A stretch of DNA of 64,000 nucleotides from Paenibacillus sp. FSL R10-2734 (GTDB lineage Bacteria; Bacillota; Bacilli; Paenibacillales; Paenibacillaceae), in the NCBI RefSeq assembly GCF_037963865.1, contig NZ_CP150170.1:3596001-3660000 (forward strand). Reading direction: 5' to 3'. The notes below the pieces were generated by a model. The model saw only the letters and a program-made list of their open reading frames with translations. It did no database searches and was not told the origin of the DNA. This document shows, piece by piece, positions 15,395 through 23,738 of the stretch. The position numbers and the translations under genes were made by a program. Position 1 is the first letter of the stretch, and each line of letters starts with the position of its first letter.

Positions 15395-18193
15395 TCAACT
15401 CCTAACTTTTACATAAATGTAGTTATCATAAGCGGTAAATTCCTTCACGCAATCTCCGTTTATACGTATTGCCGTTACTTCAGGAGCATAGATTGCAATC
15501 GCGGAATTACCTTCAGGAAGATCAACAATAGCGAGATTGGAGCCGGAAATAACCATAATTGAGCCTTTCCACTCGACGGCGATGTCGTTAATGTTTTGAG
15601 CGGATGAGATTAGTGGGATCGAGCTGTGTATGAGTGTTTGCCCTGATTTGACGATGCCTAATCGGACGTCCCCATTTCTGTCTGTCTCGAGATAAGCCAA
15701 TTTTCCGTCATAATGAAATGCATCGAATCGGCGTAGCTCACGCGGCTTCTCCTCATGTGATAAGTAGTAATATCCTGTTCCACCATTCTCGCAGATATTG
15801 GTGATTCGAAGAGAGCTGGCAATCGTGATTGGTACGTCGGGTGAAAGCTCAAGTCGCTGAACTTTGATATCCAATCGTTCTCCGCCAGCGATTGGATAGA
15901 GAACGGTGTCAAACGTAACATTGCCGAGCGCATTCTCTTTCGTATAAGCCACATATTTAGAGTTGGACACGGTATAGAAGGCGTTGGAATAATAGCCATC
16001 TTTCATAACCGCATCAGATAATTGTTCCGGGTTGGCGGGGATAACGAGAATATCGCCTAGATGATCATGGAAGTTCGTCCGCACTTGTTTTGTGATAGGA
16101 TCCAGATCAGCATTTGCAGTAGGAAGGAAATGCCAATGTTGGCGATACTGATGCTTGCCTTCTGGTGCACGGATGTAATCCGATATGATGGTATAGGAAG
16201 ACTTTAAGAAGAGGACGTCGCGAGAATAGACGAAACCAGGCACATTATAAATAACGCCCTCTAGAAAATTAAAGATGTCATTATCGGTCCAATGTCGTAA
16301 TGCTCCTTCGGTCAGGTCTTGGGACTGCTGATTGATTTCAACCGTGTTATGCGCTTCCGTAGAAAACCGCAGCCAGTTAGAGATGGGTTCGTTACTATAC
16401 GAATAGGTGCCCGGGTCGACGAGCAGCTGCCTCCCGTATGCATAATAAATAATGCTATTGTCGTCTGTATGTCTGTGAGAGGGTTCTTGCTTCACATTCA
16501 TGAATAAGTATCTAGCATCGGCTCCCCAACTACTGCGCATCGTAGCCGATTTGCTAATCGGATAGATGGAGGAGGTATGCGCAGGCGGAGCTCCTAACTC
16601 CCCTCCCGATCCTAAGTACAGTAGTGCTTCATCTTCGTAGAGCTCGCCCAATCTTTTAACTGTAGTTCTGCTGTTTAGGCTGCTGCCGTCGCCGAAGAGT
16701 GGAAGATACCCATTCGGAAAGGCGAGATCGGTGATATAATATCCCATCCTTCTCAGATAGATATCAAAGGTCTCGCTGAAGCTTTTTCCATTCATCTGGC
16801 CTAAAGACTTAATGGCCATACAGGCATCCGCGGCGCCGATCGAATAGCTGGAGCTTGATTCGGAATAAGAACCATCACTGAAATTCAATTTGGTGATTAG
16901 TGCGTCTAGCCGACTGTTGGCCAATACAATCCAGTCATCTGATTCGGTGAATTCCGGAAAATAAACGGCGATGCTATACAAACCTTGAGTCTCATAGATG
17001 CCATGATTGTTGCGGGGGTCATAACCGGCTTCCGTCGATAATGCCGCCGCTTTTTTCCACAATGCTTTTATTATCATCGTATGATCTTCGGCATTCATGG
17101 AGGGGCTATCTCTTAACAAATGGTATGCTTTCACCCAGTTCGCTGCCCGCAAAGATGCTTGGAAGCATTTCGGGAAGGTGCCGGCTCCCATATTGATGGC
17201 GCCGGGAGTGATGTATTGCTCGGCATCTTGAATAAAATCGACCATATAATCGATATATTTGGCCGCGTAAGCTTCATTGTTCGTGGCGGCGTATTCGGCG
17301 ATAAGAGGATTCAGCCACGTAAAGTTTCCGATTTGCATCGGATATTGGTTGTCGGAGACTGTTGCGGGAGGTCCGATCCAATCCGTGCCACCTGAAATTC
17401 CTTGCCAAGAGAAGGTTTTCCCATTGTGAGTATCATAAGTAATCGTATGTTCATCCCAAGCGGTATCACCGGTTTGGAATACCATGACGCCAACGGGTTC
17501 TTTGGAATCGGTGTACCCCGATAATTGCAGTGTCGCAGATGTCACGTCGCCACGAATGCTGGATAAATCGAATTTCAGATAAGCTTTTCTTGTATATTTG
17601 TCATAAGGAGAGCCGGACTCCAGCACCTCGATCAGCGGTTCCTGGCTATGATCACCGTTGTCGAAACCACGAATATACGTATCCATGATAGGGACGAGAG
17701 GGGCAGTGTATGCCCCTTGATGAACGATGTATTCTACGATAAGAACGGGGGAGTCTCCGTCATGTTGGTTGCTATAAATATAAGCGGGTGCGTTCCCCTT
17801 ATTGCGCCCCATAAGCATGCAGCTGATCATCTTGTCGGAGCCCACCGCTGTCTTAACATTGGTGAGTAAATCCAATGAAAAGGTGGAGGGTGTTTGGTTG
17901 ACATAGAACGTATCCAAATACGTTTCTTTCAGTACGGGAATAATTTGGTCTTCGAGCAGAGGTGCAAGTTTGGCGTTTGCTGCGTTGCTCTCATAAGGTG
18001 GTGCTGTTCTCGTCTGCCGCTGCTGGAAGTATTGAAGGAGCTCAATTTCGGCATTCTCGTAATCCCCATGCTTGACATAGGATTCTACGAGATTTAAATT
18101 CGGGTAATCGGCGTACTTCAATTTTCCTGCTTCGGCCCATTCTTTAGTCTCTTTATTCCAGACGCCGAAGAAATCGGTATGTGGTATAGGCAT
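15395..18193 (-). CDS. Heparinase II/III family lyase with CBM96-like insert
   Basis: 932 residues, well above the ~630-770 usual for this group. The excess is explained by an inserted DNRLRE/CBM96-like beta domain at ~168-262 (DTYIRG ... YLKFDLSSI ... ATLQLSGYT ... AWDEHTITY). Around it lie a helical toroid (~270-540) and the heparinase II/III beta-sandwich. The sandwich carries a conserved His cluster near residue 570 (PSHRHTDDNSIIYYAYGRQLL) and a DPGTYSY motif. Such lyases cleave uronic-acid-containing polysaccharides by beta-elimination. There is no signal peptide, so it probably acts on imported oligosaccharides. The substrate is not determined; the sulfatase and GH88 downstream suggest a sulfated uronate glycan. 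Confidence 0.82.
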   Translation of the reverse strand: MPIPHTDFFGVWNKETKEWAEAGKLKYADYPNLNLVESYVKHGDYENAEIELLQYFQQRQTRTAPPYESNAANAKLAPLLEDQIIPVLKETYLDTFYVNQTPSTFSLDLLTNVKTAVGSDKMISCMLMGRNKGNAPAYIYSNQHDGDSPVLIVEYIVHQGAYTAPLVPIMDTYIRGFDNGDHSQEPLIEVLESGSPYDKYTRKAYLKFDLSSIRGDVTSATLQLSGYTDSKEPVGVMVFQTGDTAWDEHTITYDTHNGKTFSWQGISGGTDWIGPPATVSDNQYPMQIGNFTWLNPLIAEYAATNNEAYAAKYIDYMVDFIQDAEQYITPGAINMGAGTFPKCFQASLRAANWVKAYHLLRDSPSMNAEDHTMIIKALWKKAAALSTEAGYDPRNNHGIYETQGLYSIAVYFPEFTESDDWIVLANSRLDALITKLNFSDGSYSESSSSYSIGAADACMAIKSLGQMNGKSFSETFDIYLRRMGYYITDLAFPNGYLPLFGDGSSLNSRTTVKRLGELYEDEALLYLGSGGELGAPPAHTSSIYPISKSATMRSSWGADARYLFMNVKQEPSHRHTDDNSIIYYAYGRQLLVDPGTYSYSNEPISNWLRFSTEAHNTVEINQQSQDLTEGALRHWTDNDIFNFLEGVIYNVPGFVYSRDVLFLKSSYTIISDYIRAPEGKHQYRQHWHFLPTANADLDPITKQVRTNFHDHLGDILVIPANPEQLSDAVMKDGYYSNAFYTVSNSKYVAYTKENALGNVTFDTVLYPIAGGERLDIKVQRLELSPDVPITIASSLRITNICENGGTGYYYLSHEEKPRELRRFDAFHYDGKLAYLETDRNGDVRLGIVKSGQTLIHSSIPLISSAQNINDIAVEWKGSIMVISGSNLAIVDLPEGNSAIAIYAPEVTAIRINGDCVKEFTAYDNYIYVKVRS

Positions 18194-18214
18194 TCTCTAT
18201 CATTCCTTTCTCAC

Positions 18215-19135
18215 TTATTCTTTGATGGCACCGACCATTACGCCTTTAGCAAAATATTTCTGCAGAAACGGATAGACGAGCAGGATCGGTACTGTAGCAA
18301 TAACGATGGTTGCATATTTAATACTTTCGCCAATGGAAAATTTGTCATCAGATCCTCCGGCTGCGCTGGTCATAGAATCTACACTGTTTTGGATAAGAAT
18401 TTCACGCAAAATGAGTTGAAGTGGATAAAGCTCCCGATCACGTAAATAAATCATCGCAGAGAACCAAGAGTTCCAATGTGCAACACCGTAATATAAGATC
18501 ATAACCGCGATGACTGGCATGGATAGGGGAAGAACGATTTTAATCAATATCGTAAATTCTCCGGCACCGTCGATTCTGCTTGATTCGATCAGACTATCGG
18601 GAACAGCGGCAAATGAAGTACGCATGACGATTAGATTAAAGGTGGAGATAGCCGTTGGCAGAACGAGCGCCCACAATGTATTTCCGAGGTTCAGTCCGTT
18701 GTACACGAGCAGATATACAGGGATTAAGCCACCCGAGAAAAACATCGTAAATACAATCGCGATCGTCAGCGGTCGGATCAGCATTAGTCCCTTACGGGAT
18801 AGAGCGTAGGCGCCAAGAGACGTAAACATCAAGTTAATCACGGTGCCGCCGATAACGATTAGCAGCGTGTTTCCGTACCCGGATAAAATATTAGGGTTAG
18901 AAAATACCATTTTGTAAGCATCTAACTGTAATCCGAGCGGTTGAAACAATAAACCTGTGTGGCTGACCAGCATATTGGAATCACTAAACGAAGCAAAAAT
19001 AACATAAATGAAGGGATATGCTGTTATGATGATGAGTAAGCACATGAGCATGACGTTTACTATATCGAACAGCAAGGAGCCAAATGACTTTTTATGCACA
19101 AAATTTCCTCCTGCCTTTTTTCTGTAAACTACCAT
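18215..19135 (-). CDS. Carbohydrate ABC transporter permease, LplC/YtcP type
   Basis: 306 residues with about six membrane helices and the cytoplasmic EAA loop (ESSRIDGAGEFTILIKIVLPLS) that docks the ATPase. It is one of two membrane subunits of an oligosaccharide importer. Its start overlaps the stop of the LplB-type gene by 7 nt, which indicates translational coupling. It ends KGVMVGAIKE, the typical C-terminus of this subfamily. Confidence 0.92.
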   Translation of the reverse strand: MVVYRKKAGGNFVHKKSFGSLLFDIVNVMLMCLLIIITAYPFIYVIFASFSDSNMLVSHTGLLFQPLGLQLDAYKMVFSNPNILSGYGNTLLIVIGGTVINLMFTSLGAYALSRKGLMLIRPLTIAIVFTMFFSGGLIPVYLLVYNGLNLGNTLWALVLPTAISTFNLIVMRTSFAAVPDSLIESSRIDGAGEFTILIKIVLPLSMPVIAVMILYYGVAHWNSWFSAMIYLRDRELYPLQLILREILIQNSVDSMTSAAGGSDDKFSIGESIKYATIVIATVPILLVYPFLQKYFAKGVMVGAIKE

Positions 19136-20118
19136 AAGCTTGTTTCATTTAATTTGCGGCTGATAAAGTTCGCGCTAATAAGCAGGGTGAAGTTTATGAT
19201 GGATTGGAATAGGCCGACAGCGGTCGTGAAGCTGTATTCAAAGCTGCCTCCCAAACCTTTACGGTAAACAAAAGAATTAATGACATCGGCGGTTTCGTAA
19301 GTATTCGGATTGTAAAGCAAGATGACTTTTTCAAAGCCGACATCCATCATATGACCGACCTGCATTATAAACAGAATGACGATGACAGGCATAATCCCTG
19401 GCAAGGTGATATTCCATAGCTTTCTTAATCTACCCGCACCATCGACGGTAGCCGCTTCGTATTGTTCGGGATTGATACCAGACAATGCAGCGAGATAGAT
19501 GATTGAACCCCATCCAATTTGTTGCCATATCCCGGAGGAAATGAAGATGGTACGGAAGTTTTCTGCATGTGCCAGAAGCGCGGTTCTCTCACCGCCGAAC
19601 CAAACGATAATATCCGTAATAAAGCCGTCGCGCGCCATAAACTGCGTAATCATACCGCCAACAACGACCAAGGAAATAAAGTGCGGCATATAGGAGATCG
19701 TTTGAACGATCTTCTTGAACCATTTTTTTGAAATTTCATTCAATAGCAGCGCAAGGATGATAGGCGCCGGGAAAGCGAAGAGCAGTTGATATACGCTGAT
19801 TAGTACCGTATTGCGTAGTACCCGCCAGAAGTAAAAGCTCTCAAAAAAATCTTTGAAGTTTTGAAAGCCAACCCAAGGACTGTCCCAGATACCCGAGGCA
19901 ATATTGAATTGTTTGAAGGCGATAATAGCTCCATACATCGGCCCATAATGAAAAATTGCATAATAGGCAATGACAGGAATTAACATGATGTAAATTGCCT
20001 TATTGCGGACAAGATCCCTAATTAATCTGCGGCCGAAGTTCGGTTCGGGGGCTTCCCCGGTTAGTTGAACCTTGGCTGCAGCTGTCTGGCTGGACGGTAA
20101 CTGCGGCATGTTGCTCAC
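19129..20118 (-). CDS. Carbohydrate ABC transporter permease, LplB/YteP type
   Basis: 329 residues. An N-terminal cytoplasmic tail precedes six helices, with an EAA loop around YEAATVDGAGRLRKLWNITLPGIMPVIVILF. It partners the overlapping LplC-type permease and the lipoprotein encoded 11 nt upstream. No ATP-binding subunit is nearby; in B. subtilis such systems share MsmX. Confidence 0.92.
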   Translation of the reverse strand: MSNMPQLPSSQTAAAKVQLTGEAPEPNFGRRLIRDLVRNKAIYIMLIPVIAYYAIFHYGPMYGAIIAFKQFNIASGIWDSPWVGFQNFKDFFESFYFWRVLRNTVLISVYQLLFAFPAPIILALLLNEISKKWFKKIVQTISYMPHFISLVVVGGMITQFMARDGFITDIIVWFGGERTALLAHAENFRTIFISSGIWQQIGWGSIIYLAALSGINPEQYEAATVDGAGRLRKLWNITLPGIMPVIVILFIMQVGHMMDVGFEKVILLYNPNTYETADVINSFVYRKGLGGSFEYSFTTAVGLFQSIINFTLLISANFISRKLNETSLW

Positions 20119-20129
20119 CTCTCTCGTTG

Positions 20130-21746
20130 TTATCTTTTGTTGAAACGTTCCACGGCAGCTTGCTGCAATTGGATCGCTTCTTCGATTTTCATTTTTTTCA
20201 TTTGCTCTACATATTTGTCGAAGTTGTCGAGTGATTCTTGGCCCTGAATGAATCGGATATACATTTCGTCCGCATACGTGTTCACTTCGGCCATAATTTT
20301 GGCGAGCTGCTGCGACTCTTCCGGCGTAGCGCTAATTAAAGGCATTTTTACGCCTACTGTATTATTCTCGTATTTGCCCCATATTTTTATGGACTCTTGC
20401 TGTTGTGGAAGCTGGTAATATTGTTCCAAATATCGATCGTCATTCACGAAGCCTGGCGACGGATAATTTGCTCTCAAATATTTGCCCATGGCTTGAGCGA
20501 TTGAAAGCTTTTCAGGGTTTTTCATAATCAAATCCGTATATTTTGGATAGCCGTTTTCGTTTGTGTAGGTCAACCCTTCGACGCCAAAGTTTTTCAGAAT
20601 ATTGCCTTCTTCGGTGAAATAATAGTCGAGCCATTTGATCGAGGCTACCGGATCAGGGTTTTTCGTTGTAATGGCAACGCTTCCAGTCATGCGATAACGA
20701 TCGGCTATATTAACAAATTTAGGCTCGTCGCCTTTTTGGAGTACCGGATATTGTGCGGCCGTCAGATCGTATTTCGGATCTTTATCTTTGTTAGCATTCA
20801 TATAAACGCCTATGCTGCTTCCAGCAAAACCATAAACGGCACCGGATTTACCCGAGGCCATCTTCGCATCAAGCGTTTTCTTGTCATTGGCTCCAATGTC
20901 AGGATCGAGTAATCCTTCTTTGTACCAGTTGTGCATTAAGCTGAGATAATCTTTGAAGGCAGGCTCCATCGGACCGAACTTTACTTGTCCATTATCTAAG
21001 TAGAATTGGCGATTGACACCGAATGCTCCGACAATGATGTCATCTTCTTTTCGGTTAAGTAACATCGTTAATGGTGCGGTGGCTCCCTTTTTCTCTTTGA
21101 AATTGCGCAGCATCGTCGTCCATTCATCAATGGTTTCGGGTGTCTGTAAACCTAGATCTTCCAGCCAATCTTTACGTACAAGCGGGCCGCTGAACGTGTT
21201 TACAGTACCGGTTCCGATGGATGGCACGACATACAACACGCCGTTATCTGTCTTTACTTGTTTGGCGAGCTCAGGATTTTCGTCGAGATACTTCTTAATG
21301 TTAGGGGCATGTTGGTCGATCAGATTATTGAGTTCGATAATAACGTTGTCTTTGATTGCTTTCTCCGGACCACCAGGATATACTAGCCAACCATATTCCA
21401 TCATGTCCGGCAGATCCCTAGAAGCGATAAGCAAGTTGAATTGCTCATCCTCGCTGCCCACCGGAGGGTGGGAGAAATCAATTTTGATTCCGGTTTTTTT
21501 TTCTAATGCTTTATAAAACTCGACTTCGCCAAGCTGAGTAACGGAGGAGGAAGCATTCGCATCCAAGATCGACCAATAGGAAAAGCTGCTAGTTTGTTGG
21601 GTTCCATTTCCATGGTCATTCGTTGAAGGCGCCGTAGTTTCCTTAGAACAGCCGGCAATAAGACCGGCAAGTGTGGCAAAAGCGAGTAGTGCACATACGG
21701 TTTTTCTTTTTCCGCGAGACAGGTTGCTTTGTTTGCGGGTTAACAT
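20130..21746 (-). CDS. Oligosaccharide-binding lipoprotein, LplA/YtcQ type
   Basis: 538 residues. The signal peptide ends in lipobox LIAGC with the lipidated Cys at position 33. The mature part is a large (>500 residue) type I substrate-binding fold of the LplA class, with features such as SRDLPDMMEY and FSGPLVRKDWL. It is the first gene of the cluster 1 uptake/degradation operon. It is clearly paralogous over its whole length to the divergent gene at 22034-23644. The ligand is probably an unsaturated or sulfated uronate oligosaccharide, inferred from the downstream enzymes. Confidence 0.9.
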   Translation of the reverse strand: MLTRKQSNLSRGKRKTVCALLAFATLAGLIAGCSKETTAPSTNDHGNGTQQTSSFSYWSILDANASSSVTQLGEVEFYKALEKKTGIKIDFSHPPVGSEDEQFNLLIASRDLPDMMEYGWLVYPGGPEKAIKDNVIIELNNLIDQHAPNIKKYLDENPELAKQVKTDNGVLYVVPSIGTGTVNTFSGPLVRKDWLEDLGLQTPETIDEWTTMLRNFKEKKGATAPLTMLLNRKEDDIIVGAFGVNRQFYLDNGQVKFGPMEPAFKDYLSLMHNWYKEGLLDPDIGANDKKTLDAKMASGKSGAVYGFAGSSIGVYMNANKDKDPKYDLTAAQYPVLQKGDEPKFVNIADRYRMTGSVAITTKNPDPVASIKWLDYYFTEEGNILKNFGVEGLTYTNENGYPKYTDLIMKNPEKLSIAQAMGKYLRANYPSPGFVNDDRYLEQYYQLPQQQESIKIWGKYENNTVGVKMPLISATPEESQQLAKIMAEVNTYADEMYIRFIQGQESLDNFDKYVEQMKKMKIEEAIQLQQAAVERFNKR

Positions 21747-21790
21747 AACATTTATTCCTCCTTAGAGTTTAGAATGATTTTGTTTTTATT

Positions 21791-21804
21791 TGTATACGTT
21801 ACCA
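21791..21804. promoter_or_regulatory. Possible weak cre-like site in the divergent binding-protein promoter region
   Basis: TGTATACGTTACCA differs from the cre consensus at two positions and lies in the promoter region of the minus-strand operon. It could equally be just AT-rich promoter sequence. Confidence 0.3.
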
Positions 21805-21871
21805 ATTCATCATATTTGGCATGTTGTTAATAGAAAATCCTCCATATGAATCAGCCATCATCCAAACGCAA

Positions 21872-21961
21872 CATTTGCCATACTCAGAATCCAATCTCGA
21901 TATTCCATTTGCTACTTATCGCAAGGATTGATTGACAAGAATGCTTCTTCTCCTCTAAAGT
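21872..21961 (+). promoter_or_regulatory. Promoter and candidate AraC operator for the second binding protein
   Basis: TTGACA at 21932-21937 is followed 18 bp later by TAAAGT. Upstream are two direct repeats, CATTTGCCA at 21872 and CATTTGCTA at 21906, 34 bp (about three helical turns) apart. They are plausible sites for the AraC-type regulator encoded downstream. Confidence 0.45.
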
Positions 21962-22033
21962 AAAGACATTTCAATTACTGGAAATGCTTAGAGCCGGAGT
22001 CCGCTAGATACTTAAATGGGAGGAAAGTTCGTT

Positions 22034-23644
22034 ATGAAATCGGTCACCGAAAATCATTTGGCAAGTCTGCTGCTTACAGGTATGTTGGTTGGAGGCTTGA
22101 TAACAGGGTGCACGGATAATGATTCATATATAGAAAGCGTAAAGTCTCCAGCCAATAGTTCTGAGAAAATAAAATTTACATATTGGTCACCACTTAATCC
22201 AAATGCCGCTTCCGTCGTTCAACATTTAGGTGAGGTGGAAATGTATAAGGAAATGGAGAAGCGATCGGGTATACCAATCGAATTTAATCACCCGCCTCAG
22301 GGGAATGAAAAAGAACAGTTCAACCTGTTAATTGCATCAAGAGATTTACCAGACATGATTGAATTTGATTGGTTATCGTACCCGGGGGGACCAGAGAAGG
22401 CCATTAATGACGGGGTAATCATTAAGCTGAATGATCTCATTAATCAGCATGCGCCTAACCTAAAACAATTTTTGAACGACAATCCGGATATCGCTAAGGA
22501 AGTCAAGACGGATAGCGGAACAATGTATGTTATCCCATCTATTGGGATCGGCAAAGTGAATACGTTTAGCGGTCCTATTATTCGCAAAGATTGGCTAGAT
22601 GAACTGGGGCTCTCGGTTCCGGAAACACTGGAGGAATGGACACATGTTCTCTGGTCATTTAAGGAGAAGAAGGGTGCAACGGCACCATATACGACCTATA
22701 TTGACAAAACTGATCCGAGCAAGCTCAATGACTTCATTGTAGGCGCTTTCGGAGTAGGAAGAGATTTTTACTTGGACGATGGAGAAGTTAAATATGGTCC
22801 GATGGAACCTAAGTTTAAGGAATATTTGAATTTTTTAAGGGGCTGGTACAAAGAGGGTTTAATTGATCCCGATTTTGGCGCTAACGATATGAAGACGATC
22901 GATGCAAAAATGCTTTCGGGTAAATCGGGTGCTGCTTTCGGTTTTGCCGGTAGTGGTATCGGTGTCTACATGAAGAATGGCTCGAAATATAACCCTATTT
23001 ATAATTTGGGAGCCGCACAATACCCCGTACTGAAGAAAGGAGACGAACCTCAGTTCATCAATAGTGCGAACAAGTATCGGACCCATGGAAGCACAGCGAT
23101 TACTGCAACAAACAAGAACCCGGAAGAGGCTGTGAAATGGCTAGATTATTTCTTTAGCGAGGAAGGTCATATGTTGAAAAATTTTGGAATAGAAGGAGTT
23201 AGCTATAAGATGGATAAAGGTTATCCGAAATATACGGATCTGATCATGAAAAATCCGTATAAACTGCCAGTCTCCCTAGCCATGACGAAATATACGCGTG
23301 CCAACTACCCGTCTCCTGGGTTCGTAAATGATGATCGATATCTAGAACAATTTTACGTGCTCGAGCAGCAAAGGGAAGCCATTCAAATATGGGGGGAATT
23401 CGAGGGAAACGTGGAGAATGTTATGCTGCCTCTTGTAAGTGCAACCAAAGAAGAATCTGAACAGCTCGCGAAGATAATGGCTGAAGTAAGGTCGTTCAGT
23501 GACGAAATGTACACGAGATTCATTTTGGGTGAGGAGCCGATAGAGAACTATGATCAATTCGTCAGTCAGCTGAAGATGATGAATATCGAGAAGGCCATCC
23601 AGTTACAGCAGGCCGCGGTGGAGCGCTACAACAAGAGACCATGA
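22034..23644 (+). CDS. Second oligosaccharide-binding lipoprotein, LplA type, divergent from the transport operon
   Basis: 536 residues from ATG 22034, chosen over ATG 22016 because GGGAGGAAAG lies ideally before it. The lipobox is LITGC (Cys 26). It aligns along its full length with the product of 20130-21746 (shared SRDLPDMIE, FSGPIIRKDWL, YPSPGFVNDDRYLEQFY), so the two arose by duplication. No permease follows. The next gene, 86-95 nt on, is a membrane AraC sensor. It may feed the cluster 1 permeases with a different ligand, or act as a receptor for the sensor; the latter is speculation from gene order. Confidence 0.88.
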   Translation: MKSVTENHLASLLLTGMLVGGLITGCTDNDSYIESVKSPANSSEKIKFTYWSPLNPNAASVVQHLGEVEMYKEMEKRSGIPIEFNHPPQGNEKEQFNLLIASRDLPDMIEFDWLSYPGGPEKAINDGVIIKLNDLINQHAPNLKQFLNDNPDIAKEVKTDSGTMYVIPSIGIGKVNTFSGPIIRKDWLDELGLSVPETLEEWTHVLWSFKEKKGATAPYTTYIDKTDPSKLNDFIVGAFGVGRDFYLDDGEVKYGPMEPKFKEYLNFLRGWYKEGLIDPDFGANDMKTIDAKMLSGKSGAAFGFAGSGIGVYMKNGSKYNPIYNLGAAQYPVLKKGDEPQFINSANKYRTHGSTAITATNKNPEEAVKWLDYFFSEEGHMLKNFGIEGVSYKMDKGYPKYTDLIMKNPYKLPVSLAMTKYTRANYPSPGFVNDDRYLEQFYVLEQQREAIQIWGEFEGNVENVMLPLVSATKEESEQLAKIMAEVRSFSDEMYTRFILGEEPIENYDQFVSQLKMMNIEKAIQLQQAAVERYNKRP

Positions 23645-23652
23645 TCATGGTC
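23637..23652. repeat. Perfect 16-bp palindrome at the end of the second binding-protein gene
   Basis: GACCATGATCATGGTC spans the stop codon. It could form a small hairpin or be an operator for the following gene; there is no T-run. Confidence 0.35.
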
Positions 23653-23738
23653 CTATAATTTCAGTAATCGCACGTGTGTAAGCCATTTCCATTAAGAGCT
23701 TAAGTCAGAGAAGATGAGATAAAGCGGCGGTGATTACA

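Noticed and set aside
21013..21516. 167-codon plus-strand frame inside the cluster 1 binding-protein gene
   Set aside because: Antisense shadow of a clear lipoprotein gene; low-complexity Ser-rich translation.
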